A DNA stretch of 64,000 nt, from positions 62,001-126,000 of the forward strand of contig NZ_BMTN01000003.1 in NCBI RefSeq assembly GCF_014649695.1. The letters run 5' to 3'. The notes beneath the pieces were generated by a model. That model made no database searches. It was not told the DNA's origin and worked only from the letters and a program-made list of their open reading frames with translations. This DNA is from Streptomyces kurssanovii (GTDB lineage Bacteria; Actinomycetota; Actinomycetes; Streptomycetales; Streptomycetaceae). This document shows positions 1 to 7,806 of this stretch, in pieces (within the stretch, counting starts at the first letter, position 1; each line of letters opens with the position of its first letter). A program made the position numbers and the translations under genes.

Positions 1-81
1 CGCGAACCAGACGCCCGCGATGAGCCCGGTCGTCACGGTCGCCGCCGCGAGGACCGCTCCTGCACCCCTGTTCTGTGTCAT
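1..81 (-). CDS. Partial small membrane protein, DUF1772-like (5' end only)
   Basis: Only the first 27 codons lie in the window; the gene starts at an ATG whose complement is at 79-81 and runs off the left edge. The visible residues are short-polar then hydrophobic (TTGLIAGVWFA), resembling the first membrane helix of DUF1772/anthrone-oxygenase-like small membrane proteins. It is divergent from the CGNR regulator, with about 157 bp between the two starts that probably holds both promoters. The family assignment rests on one helix and is tentative; another small membrane protein is possible. Confidence 0.45.
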   Translation of the reverse strand, partial: MTQNRGAGAVLAAATVTTGLIAGVWFA

Positions 82-238
82 GAGACCCAGTCAACCGGCC
101 CGTCCTCGTGCGGGACATGGGTGAGCGTCGCATTCGCATGTCCGTGCGTCCACGTCTCGATGAGGGCTTCCGGCCGCACCGTCGGGCAGGCACTCTGGTG
201 GGGACACCCGACGGTGATCCCGAGGCGGTGACAGGCGC

Positions 239-853
239 ATGACAGCGGCGGCGGGCGCGGGTCCGTACCCGTCCCAGTGGCGATTCGACTCCGGGCGCGT
301 CTGCCTGGACCTGGTGGCGACGGCGCGGGAGGCGGACCGCCGGGCCGGCGGGCCCGAACCGCTGGCGGACACCGGGGGACTGGCGCGCTGGCTCGTGGGC
401 GCCGGTCTCGTCCCGGCCGGGACACCGCTGCACGGGATCGACGGCACCTGGGTGGCAGGTTTCGTCGAACTGCGTGACTGCATAGACCGTTTGGTGCTCA
501 CCGGGCCGGACGAAGGCCGCGCGGACGACGCTCTCGAGATTCTCAACGCCCGCGCACGGAACGCGCCTCCGGGCATCAGAGCCGTGAAGGACGGGAAAGG
601 CAGGCTGGTACGGGCGCTGTGCGCCGCGCCGGAGTGCGCGGCCCTGCTCGCCGTCGTCGCCCGGGACGCGGTGGACCTCCTCACCGACCCGGTCGCCCGC
701 TCGCGGCTGCGGCAGTGCGAGGGCGACAACTGCCGCCGCGTCTATCTCGACACCTCACGGGGCAGGCGGCGCCGCTGGTGCTCGAGCGAAGTGTGCGGAA
801 ACCGCGAGCGGGTGGCGAGACACCGCAGGAAGGCCTCCGTCAAAGAATCTTGA
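239..853 (+). CDS. CGNR zinc-finger / ABATE-domain putative regulator
   Basis: This is a 204-residue protein. An N-terminal ABATE-type region starts near residue 15 with the SGRVCLDLVAT signature. A C-terminal CGNR zinc finger carries four cysteines at about 160, 165, 181 and 186, the last inside the diagnostic CGNRERVARHR motif. CGNR proteins are thought to be stress or ligand-responsive transcriptional regulators; the zinc finger is the likely DNA-binding part. It is divergent from the partial DUF1772-like gene and may control it, since these families often sit together. The ATG at 239 has only a weak ribosome site. Sigma factor gene sigU follows 100 bp later on the same strand but looks like a separate unit. 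Confidence 0.85.
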   Translation: MTAAAGAGPYPSQWRFDSGRVCLDLVATAREADRRAGGPEPLADTGGLARWLVGAGLVPAGTPLHGIDGTWVAGFVELRDCIDRLVLTGPDEGRADDALEILNARARNAPPGIRAVKDGKGRLVRALCAAPECAALLAVVARDAVDLLTDPVARSRLRQCEGDNCRRVYLDTSRGRRRRWCSSEVCGNRERVARHRRKASVKES

Positions 854-953
854 AATTTCTTCGCCCGGCGTTGAGTGAACCTCCGGCTGGCCCCGTAGTG
901 AAGAGGGACAAGCAGCCAGCCGTGAAAAACAGGGTCTCGACCGGGAGGTTCAG

Positions 954-1541
954 GTGCGCAAGGATGCCGCCGTGGCCGATGACCGTCCGCAACGGGCCCG
1001 CCATCGCAGTGAGAAGCCACGTATCGACACCTCTGTGCCCGACGAGGAGTTGATGCGTGCCCTCTACCGCGAACACGCAGGGCCGTTGCTCGCCTATGTA
1101 CTGCGTCTCGTTGCCGGCGACCGCCAGCGCGCCGAGGACGTCGTACAGGAGACGCTCATCCGTGCCTGGAAGAACGCCGGCCAGCTCAACCGGGCGACCG
1201 GCTCTGTCCGACCCTGGCTGGTGACGGTCGCCCGGCGCATCGTCATCGACGGTCACCGCAGCCGGCAGGCCCGGCCGCAGGAGGTCGACCCGTCGCCGCT
1301 GGAGGTCATGCCCGCGGAGGACGAGATCGACAAGGCGTTGTGGCTGATGACGCTCTCAGATGCACTCGATGATTTGACGCCCGCCCACAGGGAAGTTCTT
1401 GTCGAGACGTATTTCAAGGGGCGTACGGTCAATGAAGCGGCCGAAACGCTCGGCATACCCAGCGGGACCGTGCGGTCCCGTGTGTTCTACGCGCTCCGTT
1501 CCATGAAGCTCGCTCTTGAGGAGAGGGGGGTCTCGGCATGA
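954..1541 (+). CDS. sigU: ECF sigma factor, SigU-like
   Basis: This 195-residue protein has the two-domain ECF layout. Sigma region 2 is at about residues 33-75 (RAEDVVQETLIRAW motif). Region 4 is at about 130-185, with a helix-turn-helix reading NEAAETLGIPSGTVRSRV. It would direct RNA polymerase to a small stress or development regulon and be held inactive by the membrane anti-sigma factor encoded next. The GTG at 954 follows GGGAGG at 943-948. The stop overlaps the rsuA start by 4 nt, so the pair is translationally coupled. The name rests on resemblance and on synteny with S. coelicolor sigU-rsuA, where SigU over-activity is reported to block differentiation; it was not checked by alignment. 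Confidence 0.8.
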   Translation: MRKDAAVADDRPQRARHRSEKPRIDTSVPDEELMRALYREHAGPLLAYVLRLVAGDRQRAEDVVQETLIRAWKNAGQLNRATGSVRPWLVTVARRIVIDGHRSRQARPQEVDPSPLEVMPAEDEIDKALWLMTLSDALDDLTPAHREVLVETYFKGRTVNEAAETLGIPSGTVRSRVFYALRSMKLALEERGVSA

Positions 1542-2368
1542 CCATGTACGAGCAGGAGTCCGTACACGACGCGGTGGGCGCATATGTGCTCGGCGTGCTC
1601 GACGAAGCGGACGCCTCCGCCTTCGAGGCGCATCTGGCGGGATGCGACGTCTGTGCCGCCCACCTCGAGGAGTTCTCGGGGATGGAGCCGATGCTCGCGA
1701 TGCTCGCGGAGGCGCCCGCCCCCGCGCCGCCGCAGAGCAACGTCTACAGCCTGCCCGGGATGCCGGGCATGTCCGACTTCCCCGCGCCGCGCGCCGTCCC
1801 GGTGGTGCCCACCTCCCCGAGCCCCAAGGTCCTCGACGGTCTGCTCAACGAGGTCGCCGTCAAGCGCGCCCACAAGCGCCGGCGCGGCATGTACCTGCTC
1901 GCGGCGGCCGCGGCGCTGATCATCGGCGGCCCCGCCGTCGCCGTGGTCGTCACCGCCGACGACACCGGCAGCAACGTGGCGGGCGCCGACCCGCACCCCA
2001 CCAGCCCGGCCGAGGACGCCTTCTTCAACCACATGGAGGAGAAGGTGCAGGCCACGGACGCGACCACCAAGGTCAGCGCCGTCGTCGGCATGGAGAAGAA
2101 GGGCTGGGGCACGCACGCCGTCCTGGAGCTGAAGAACGTCAAGGGCCCTCTGAAGTGCAACCTCATCGCCGTCTCCAAGACCGGTGAGGAGGAGGTCGTC
2201 ACCTCGTGGGCCGTGCCGAAGTGGGGCTACGGAATCCCCGACAGCCCCAACAAGGACGCCAAGAACCCTCTGTACGTCCACGGCGGCTCAGCGATGGACC
2301 CGGGCGACATCGACCACTTCGAGGTCCGCACGTTCGACGGGGAACGGCTGGTGGAGGTCGACGCCTAG
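1538..2368 (+). CDS. rsuA: Membrane anti-sigma factor with zf-HC2 domain, RsuA-like
   Basis: This 276-residue protein is the partner of the preceding ECF sigma factor. Residues 1-50 form a zinc-binding anti-sigma domain with H32-x3-C36-x2-C39, the motif that clamps the sigma factor. A proline-rich linker follows, then one transmembrane helix at about 118-138 after the basic stretch KRAHKRRR, so the anti-sigma domain is cytoplasmic. The outer 135 residues are an anti-sigma-K/RskA-like C-terminal domain. The start ATG overlaps the sigU stop (ATGA). Signal sensing outside the membrane and release by regulated proteolysis are inferred from the family, not visible here. Confidence 0.82.
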   Translation: MTMYEQESVHDAVGAYVLGVLDEADASAFEAHLAGCDVCAAHLEEFSGMEPMLAMLAEAPAPAPPQSNVYSLPGMPGMSDFPAPRAVPVVPTSPSPKVLDGLLNEVAVKRAHKRRRGMYLLAAAAALIIGGPAVAVVVTADDTGSNVAGADPHPTSPAEDAFFNHMEEKVQATDATTKVSAVVGMEKKGWGTHAVLELKNVKGPLKCNLIAVSKTGEEEVVTSWAVPKWGYGIPDSPNKDAKNPLYVHGGSAMDPGDIDHFEVRTFDGERLVEVDA

Positions 2369-2609
2369 CCGGCGGCCGTCCCACCGTCGGCCGGGGAGCT
2401 GTGCGGCCCCCGGCCGCATCCGCATGTCCACGGCCCTTCGGCTGGTCCGCGGCTCTTCCTCGACTCTTCGGCATGTCCGGCCCTTCCGCGGGCGGCCACC
2501 TGCCGTCGGCCTTCGCACCTGCCCTGCCCCACGGCCGGGCCAGGTGCAATAACCTGCCTCCTTGCCGTACGGTTGACGGCTGCCCAGTGCACGTCAGAAG
2601 GGGGCCTCG

Positions 2610-4976
2610 GTGGCCGCGCAGGATGCCGCTGTCGAATCCGTGGTCGGCTCCGCCGCCGACACGGTGAGAGACCGTGAGATCGGTGTCGAACAGGAACATC
2701 TCGACCAGGTGTACCGCCGCCTCGAGGAGAAGATCCACGAGGCCGAGTTCCTGATGAACGACGCCGCCAAGCGAGGGCAGGTCGGCACCCCCGGCGCCCT
2801 CGCGGAGCGGGACGCCCAGGTCTTCCGGGCCGGCGTCCACCTCAACCGCCTCAACAACGAATTCGAGGACTTCCTCTTCGGCCGGATCGACCTGCTCCAC
2901 GGCAAGGACGGCAAGAAGGGCCCCGACGGCGCCTTCACCTCGGTCGAGCCCGCGGACGACGCCGTACGCCCCGACAACACGGCCGAGATCGGTGAGACCC
3001 TGCACATCGGCCGGATCGGCGTGCTCGACTCCGACTACGCCCCGCTCGTGATCGACTGGCGCGCCCCGGCCGCGGCCCCCTTCTACCGCTCCACACCGGT
3101 CGACCCCGGCCGTGTGGTGCGCCGCCGGGTCATCCGCTCCAAGGGCCGCAAGGTCCTCGGCGTCGAGGACGACCTGATGCGCCCGGAACTGACGGCCACG
3201 CTGAACGGACAGACACTGCCCGTCGTCGGCGACGGCGCCCTCATGGCGGCGCTCGGCCAGGCCCGCAGCCACACCATGCGGGACATCGTCGCGTCCATCC
3301 AGGCCGAGCAGGACCTGGTCATCCGCGCACCCGCCGCATCCGTGACGTACGTGGAGGGCGGCCCCGGCACCGGCAAGACGGCGGTGGCGCTGCACCGGGC
3401 CGCGTACCTGCTCTACCAGGACCGGCGCCGCTACGCCGGCGGCATCCTCATCGTCTCCCCGACGCCGCTGCTCGTCGCCTACACCGAGGGCGTGCTGCCG
3501 TCGCTGGGCGAGGAGGGCCAGGTCGCGATCCGCGCGGTCGGCTCCCTGGTCGACGGCGTGGAGGCGACGGTGTACGACGAACCGGCGGTGGCCCGCGTCA
3601 AGGGCTCCTCCCGGATGCTGAAGGTGCTGCGCAACGCCGCGCGAGGGGCGCTCGAGACGCCGGACGCCGCACCGCGCAACGGGCAGCTCGCCCTGGGCGA
3701 GGAGCCGGCGGCCACGCCGGCCACACCCTCGCGGCTGCGCGTCGTCGCCTTCGGCCGGCGGCTCGAGCTGGAGGCCGACGAACTCCGTCGCATCCGCCAC
3801 AACGTGCTCGGCGGAAACGCTCCCGTCAATCTGCTGCGCCCACGGGCCAGACGCCTCCTCCTCGACGCCCTGTACGCCAAGTCGGGCGCTGTCGGCCGCC
3901 ACCCCGGCGACCCGGAGCTGGCCGCCGAGCTGCGGTCCTCCTTCGACGAGGACGTGACGGGCGAGGACAGCTTCATCGCGTTCCTGGACGCCTGGTGGCC
4001 CGAACTGACCCCGCGCGCCGTGCTCGCCGCGATGGGCGACGAGCGCCGCCTCGGCCGCTGGGCACGCAGGGTGCTCAACCCCGGCGAGGTACGCAGGCTG
4101 GCCCGCTCACTGCGCCGCGACGCCCTCTCCGTGCACGATGTGGCACTCCTCGACGAACTGAGCACCCTGATCGGCACGCCCGCCCGTCCCCGTAAGCGGC
4201 GCGACCTCGACCCTCTGGACCAGCTCACCGGGCTGGAGGAGCTGATGCCGCAGCGCGAGGAGACACAGCGCGAGCGGGCCGAGCGGCTGGCTGCCGAGCG
4301 CACCGAGTACGCGCACGTCATCGTCGACGAGGCGCAGGACCTCACACCCATGCAGTGGCGGATGGTCGGCCGTCGCGGCCGGCACGCCACCTGGACGGTC
4401 GTCGGCGACCCGGCCCAGTCGTCCTGGTCCTCGCCGGAAGAGGCGGCCGAGGCCCGTGACGAGGCGCTGGGCAGCCGCCCGCGCCGCCGCTTCGAGCTGA
4501 CCGTCAACTATCGCAACCCGGCCGAGATCGCGGAGCTGGCCGCCACCGTGCTCCACCTGGCGATGCCGGGCATGCGCTCGCCCTCCGCCGTCCGCTCCAC
4601 CGGAGTGCGGCCGCGCTTCGCGGTCGTACCGGACGGCGGCGACCTCGCGGAGTCCGTGCGGGCGGAGGCGGAGCGGCTGCTGGAGCAGGTGGAGGGCACG
4701 GTCGGCGTCGTCGTCGCCATGAACCGGCGGGAGCAGGCCGCACGCTGGCTGGCCGACCTTGGCGAGCGGGTCGTGGCGCTCGGCTCGCTGGAGGCGAAGG
4801 GACTGGAGTACGACGCGACGGTCGTCGTCTCCCCGGCGGAGATCGCCGACGAGAGCCCGGCGGGTCTGCGGGTGCTGTACGTGGCGCTCACCCGGGCCAC
4901 GCAGCAGCTCACGGTGGTCTCCGGGCGTCGTGACCAGCCGGACGCGCGGGGCGTACCGGAGCTGCTGCGGGACTGA
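2610..4976 (+). CDS. HelD-family RNA polymerase-associated SF1 ATPase
   Basis: This 788-residue UvrD/Rep-like protein has an N-terminal coiled arm (about 20-95) typical of HelD proteins, which bind RNA polymerase and help recycle stalled or drug-bound complexes. The motor motifs visible are Walker A GGPGTGKT at 249-256, Walker B VIVDEAQDLT at about 571-580, GDPAQSSW, NYRNP, and VALTRATQQL near the C-terminus. The start is GTG 2610 after AGAAGGGGG. The 240 bp upstream shows no obvious rifamycin-associated element, so a HelR-type rifamycin-resistance role is not supported by context. It could instead act as a general HelD or a DNA helicase. Synteny with sigU-rsuA upstream and malic enzyme downstream fits the Streptomyces core. 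Confidence 0.82.
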   Translation: MAAQDAAVESVVGSAADTVRDREIGVEQEHLDQVYRRLEEKIHEAEFLMNDAAKRGQVGTPGALAERDAQVFRAGVHLNRLNNEFEDFLFGRIDLLHGKDGKKGPDGAFTSVEPADDAVRPDNTAEIGETLHIGRIGVLDSDYAPLVIDWRAPAAAPFYRSTPVDPGRVVRRRVIRSKGRKVLGVEDDLMRPELTATLNGQTLPVVGDGALMAALGQARSHTMRDIVASIQAEQDLVIRAPAASVTYVEGGPGTGKTAVALHRAAYLLYQDRRRYAGGILIVSPTPLLVAYTEGVLPSLGEEGQVAIRAVGSLVDGVEATVYDEPAVARVKGSSRMLKVLRNAARGALETPDAAPRNGQLALGEEPAATPATPSRLRVVAFGRRLELEADELRRIRHNVLGGNAPVNLLRPRARRLLLDALYAKSGAVGRHPGDPELAAELRSSFDEDVTGEDSFIAFLDAWWPELTPRAVLAAMGDERRLGRWARRVLNPGEVRRLARSLRRDALSVHDVALLDELSTLIGTPARPRKRRDLDPLDQLTGLEELMPQREETQRERAERLAAERTEYAHVIVDEAQDLTPMQWRMVGRRGRHATWTVVGDPAQSSWSSPEEAAEARDEALGSRPRRRFELTVNYRNPAEIAELAATVLHLAMPGMRSPSAVRSTGVRPRFAVVPDGGDLAESVRAEAERLLEQVEGTVGVVVAMNRREQAARWLADLGERVVALGSLEAKGLEYDATVVVSPAEIADESPAGLRVLYVALTRATQQLTVVSGRRDQPDARGVPELLRD

Positions 4977-5136
4977 GCAGGGCTGAGCGGGGGCGTTCGG
5001 CGGCCGTCGTCGCGGCTCTCCGGCGGGCCGCGCCGGGCCCTGTCACCGGGGCTCCGGCGGGCGGCGCCGGAGTCGGTGCCGAAGTCGGCCCGTGATGCGG
5101 GAATCACTTCCCGGGGCGGTGCGTTAGCCTGGATAC

Positions 5137-5285
5137 GGCACCGGCTCGATCCAAGCCCCCGGGCCCAACCTTCGTCCCTTAGAGGGACCACTTGCCGCGA
5201 GGCGAGCATGGCGGGTCGGTGCCACCCAACTCACGCGGAAGAGGCCCGCGTCACCTGTCCAGGTGACGCGGGCCTCTTCAGTTTC
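5137..5285 (+). ncRNA. Candidate structured small RNA with own promoter and terminator
   Basis: The gap between the helD-like gene and malic enzyme contains a self-consistent RNA gene. A -10-like TAGCCT lies at 5125-5130. Seven bases later, GGCACCG (5137-5143) pairs with CGGTGCC (5217-5223), closing an 87-nt domain. That domain holds the hairpin GTCCCT-TAG-AGGGAC and a GCC-GCGA-GGC mini-hairpin. A 20-bp perfect terminator stem follows at 5238-5279. The predicted transcript is about 145 nt. It matches no riboswitch class I can recall. It may be a trans-acting sRNA or a terminated leader of the malic enzyme gene 160 bp downstream. Confidence 0.6.
5238..5279 (+). terminator. 20-bp perfect terminator hairpin
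   Basis: The left arm 5238-5257 (GAAGAGGCCCGCGTCACCTG) pairs without mismatch with 5260-5279 across a two-base centre. A short T-containing tract follows. It ends the candidate sRNA and could insulate the malic enzyme gene. Confidence 0.85.
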
Positions 5286-5406
5286 CGGTCACATTCTCGT
5301 ATGGTGGAAAACAGTTTCCGAAAACAATATGACCGCATTACCTGCTACCGGCGGGTAGGTGTCACCATCTTCACAGCGCTGCCGGGCCTCAGGTGCGGTA
5401 CCGCAC
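5279..5406 (+). promoter_or_regulatory. Repeats and palindrome upstream of malic enzyme
   Basis: Two copies of CAGTTTCCG occur at 5279-5287 and 5312-5320, exactly 33 bp apart (three helical turns). The second lies in a TGGAAA-ACAG-TTTCC inverted repeat (5305-5319) reminiscent of IclR-family boxes. A perfect 14-bp palindrome GTGCGGTACCGCAC is at 5393-5406, 36 bp before the malic enzyme start. These are plausible regulator sites for the malic enzyme gene; the cognate regulator is unknown. Confidence 0.4.
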
Positions 5407-5441
5407 AGCAATGAAGCTAGGGAAAGCAGAGGAACCCGGTC

Positions 5442-6875
5442 ATGGCAACGGCGCCCAGCGTCTCGTACTCGATGACGGTCCGACTGGAGGTGCCCGCGAG
5501 CGGAACCGCGGTCTCCCAGCTCACCACGGCCGTGGAGTCCTCCGGCGGTTCCGTAACCGGCCTCGACGTGACCGCGTCCGGCCACGAGAAGCTGCGGATC
5601 GACGTCACGATCGCCGCCAGCTCCACCGCGCACGCCGACGAGATCGTCGAGGGCCTGCGCGACATCGAGGGCGTCGTCCTCGGCAAGGTCTCCGACCGTA
5701 CGTTCCTGATGCACCTTGGCGGCAAGATCGAGATGGCGTCCAAGCACCCCATCCGCAACCGTGACGACCTCTCGATGATCTACACCCCTGGTGTGGCGCG
5801 GGTGTGCATGGCGATCGCGGAGAACCCCGAGGACGCCCGCCGCCTGACCATCAAGCGCAACTCCGTTGCAGTGGTGACCGACGGCTCCGCCGTGCTGGGC
5901 CTCGGCAACATCGGCCCGAAGGCCGCGCTGCCCGTCATGGAGGGCAAGGCGGCCCTCTTCAAGCGCTTCGCCGGCATCGACGCCTGGCCGCTGTGCCTGG
6001 ACACCCAGGACACCGACGCCATCGTCGAGATCGTCAAGGCGATCGCCCCCGGCTTCGCCGGCATCAACCTCGAGGACATCTCCGCACCGCGCTGCTTCGA
6101 GATCGAGGCACGGCTGCGCGAGGCCCTCGACATCCCCGTCTTCCACGACGACCAGCACGGTACGGCGATCGTCGTCCTTGCCTCCCTGACCAACGCGCTG
6201 CGCGTGGTGGGCAAGGGGATCGGCGACGTACGGGTGGTCATGTCCGGCGCCGGCGCGGCCGGTACGGCCATCCTCAAGCTCCTCATCGCGGCGGGCGTCA
6301 AGCACGCCGTCGTCGCCGACATCCACGGCGTGGTGCACGCGGGCCGCGCCGACCTGGTGGACGCCACCCCCGACTCACCGCTGCGGTGGATCGCCGACAA
6401 CACCAACCCCGAGGGTGTCACCGGCACGCTCAAGGAGTCGGTCGTCGGAGCGGACGTCTTCATCGGCGTCTCCGCGCCCAACGTGCTCGGCGCGGACGAC
6501 GTCGCGGCCATGGCCGACGACGCGATCGTGTTCGCGCTCGCGAACCCCGACCCCGAGGTCGACCCGGCAATCGCCCGCCAGACGGCGGCAGTTGTGGCCA
6601 CCGGCCGCTCGGACTTCCCCAACCAGATCAACAACGTGCTGGTCTTCCCCGGCGTGTTCCGCGGTCTGCTGGACGCCCAGTCCCGCACCGTCAACACCGA
6701 GATGATGCTCGCTGCCGCGGCCGCGCTCGCGGACGTCGTCACCGAGGACGAACTCAACCCGAACTACATCATCCCCTCGGTCTTCAACGACAAGGTCGCC
6801 GGAGCCGTCGCGGGAGCGGTCCGGGACGCAGCGAAGGCCGCCGGCCCGACTGTGACAGGCCCCACGTCCCACTGA
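5442..6875 (+). CDS. NAD-type malic enzyme with N-terminal ACT domain
   Basis: The 477-residue enzyme decarboxylates L-malate to pyruvate, linking the TCA cycle to gluconeogenesis and storage lipid formation. Residues 1-80 form an ACT-like regulatory domain. The catalytic part has SMIYTPGVARVC, GLGNIGPKAALPVMEGKA, the metal-binding FHDDQHGTAI and a Rossmann motif GAGAAGTAIL. The start ATG 5442 is preceded by AGAGGAA. The short, bacterial-type length and ACT domain resemble the S. coelicolor NAD-dependent enzyme next to hupA rather than the NADP isoform, but cofactor preference cannot be read securely from sequence alone. The upstream region carries repeats that suggest specific regulation. 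Confidence 0.92.
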   Translation: MATAPSVSYSMTVRLEVPASGTAVSQLTTAVESSGGSVTGLDVTASGHEKLRIDVTIAASSTAHADEIVEGLRDIEGVVLGKVSDRTFLMHLGGKIEMASKHPIRNRDDLSMIYTPGVARVCMAIAENPEDARRLTIKRNSVAVVTDGSAVLGLGNIGPKAALPVMEGKAALFKRFAGIDAWPLCLDTQDTDAIVEIVKAIAPGFAGINLEDISAPRCFEIEARLREALDIPVFHDDQHGTAIVVLASLTNALRVVGKGIGDVRVVMSGAGAAGTAILKLLIAAGVKHAVVADIHGVVHAGRADLVDATPDSPLRWIADNTNPEGVTGTLKESVVGADVFIGVSAPNVLGADDVAAMADDAIVFALANPDPEVDPAIARQTAAVVATGRSDFPNQINNVLVFPGVFRGLLDAQSRTVNTEMMLAAAAALADVVTEDELNPNYIIPSVFNDKVAGAVAGAVRDAAKAAGPTVTGPTSH

Positions 6876-7072
6876 CATACGGCGCGTCGCGGGTCGCGGG
6901 GTTGCAAACCCCCCTTTAGGGTGGCGGATCAGGGAGCACGCGGCCCCGGCATGCCCGCCCCGACGAGTCTCGAGGGAGTCGACGGAACGTCACCACGACG
7001 AGGCAGTGGTGGCCTTCGTGTGACTCCGGAGGGTGCCGGATTGGCTTTCCCGCCGCTGGTGGGGGCAGGATG

Positions 7073-7136
7073 CTTCCCCGAGGACCTGCGTCCTGGGGGA
7101 AGCCCCGCGGGCGCGGAGGGGTCTGACAGCAGACCC
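7073..7136 (+). promoter_or_regulatory. Structured leader upstream of hup
   Basis: The 343-bp gap before hup shows two strong hairpins. The first is 7073-7102 (CTTCCCC-g-AGGAC, tetraloop, GTCCT-g-GGGGAAG). The second is 7119-7136 (GGGTCTG-ACAG-CAGACCC). They end 80 bp before the HU start, so they lie in a probable long 5' untranslated region. A weaker stem is at about 6899-6913. No promoter can be fixed with confidence. Confidence 0.45.
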
Positions 7137-7218
7137 GGGTCCGGGGACTGTCCGAGGGCCCTGGCAGCATCGGCTTCGATCCACGCCTCACAGGCAAGAA
7201 GAACACGGGAGTAACAAA

Positions 7219-7500
7219 ATGAACCGCAGTGAGCTGGTGGCCGCGCTGGCCGACCGCGCCGAGGTGACCCGCAAGGACGCCGACGCCGTTCTGGCCGCTC
7301 TCGCCGAGACCGTCGGCGAGGTCGTCGCCAAGGGCGACGAGAAGGTCACCATCCCCGGCTTCCTGACCTTCGAGCGCACCCACCGTGCCGCTCGCACCGC
7401 TCGGAACCCGCAGACCGGCGACCCGATCCAGATCCCGGCCGGCTACAGCGTGAAGGTCTCCGCGGGCTCGAAGCTCAAGGAAGCCGCCAAGGGCAAGTAA
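7219..7500 (+). CDS. hupA: HU nucleoid-associated protein
   Basis: This 93-residue HU/IHF-family protein bends and compacts DNA as a dimer in the nucleoid. It starts MNRSELVAALADRAEV and has the beta-arm signature GFLTFERTHRAARTARNP with a TGDPIQIPA tip, matching vegetative HupA of Streptomyces. It lacks the long Lys/Ala-rich tail of HupS. The ATG at 7219 follows GGGAGT at an ideal distance. In-frame GTG or ATG codons further upstream exist, but the frame there lacks HU homology. A 19-bp perfect terminator follows. It is convergent with murA. Confidence 0.96.
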   Translation: MNRSELVAALADRAEVTRKDADAVLAALAETVGEVVAKGDEKVTIPGFLTFERTHRAARTARNPQTGDPIQIPAGYSVKVSAGSKLKEAAKGK

Positions 7501-7512
7501 GGCCTTCGGCAG

Positions 7513-7552
7513 CAGAAGGGCGGCCACCCGGGTCCGGGTGGCCGCCCTTCTG
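7513..7552 (+). terminator. Terminator of hup
   Basis: The arms 7513-7531 and 7534-7552 are a perfect 19-bp inverted repeat starting 12 bp after the hup stop. Confidence 0.9.
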
Positions 7553-7613
7553 CGTGGGCGGGGCGCGGAGGGCGCGTCACGCGCCTGCGGCGGGCCTTTC
7601 CCCACCCCGCCCC

Positions 7614-7751
7614 TTCCCGTAACCGGGGGCTCCGCCCCCGGACCCCCGCGCCTCAAACGCCGGCGGGGCTGACAAGTCAGCCCGCCCGGCGATTGAGGGC
7701 ACCGCGTCGCGAAGCGCGGTACCGGCTCCGGGCCGAGCCCGGTTACGGGAA
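7614..7751. repeat. Nested palindromic intergenic repeat
   Basis: An outer perfect 14-bp inverted repeat (7614-7627 and 7738-7751) encloses a GGGGGC-TCC-GCCCCC hairpin (7625-7639). Inside lies a near-perfect 23-bp inverted repeat (7651-7673 and 7676-7698, two symmetric differences). The core, with CCCCGCGCCTCAAACGCCGG, resembles a short interspersed intergenic element common in Streptomyces. It lies between the convergent hup and murA genes and may act as a bidirectional terminator. Confidence 0.75.
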
Positions 7752-7754
7752 CGG

Positions 7755-7791
7755 CGACGGCCCCCGCGGAGGTGCTCCGTGGGGGCCGTCG
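7755..7791 (-). terminator. Terminator of murA
   Basis: A 16-bp stem (7755-7770 with 7776-7791, one G-T pair) lies 15 bp beyond the murA stop on the minus strand. Confidence 0.85.
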
Positions 7792-7806
7792 GCGTCGTAG
7801 GGGCCG

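Noticed and set aside
878-896. AAC and CGT as an ECF promoter for sigU autoregulation
   Set aside because: The spacer is only 13 nt, too short for the usual 16-17 nt ECF spacing.
2369-2609. Rifamycin-associated element before the helD-like gene
   Set aside because: No inverted GGGGCTTGC-type element was found, so HelR-type drug induction is not supported.
2199-3902. Long open frame antisense to the helD-like gene
   Set aside because: No domain can be recognised, and the sense gene has complete helicase motifs and GC3 bias; it is a high-GC shadow frame.
5137-5285. Known riboswitch (SAM, ZTP, glycine, guanidine, 6C) before malic enzyme
   Set aside because: Conserved core bases of these classes are absent as far as I can recall; kept only as an unclassified RNA.
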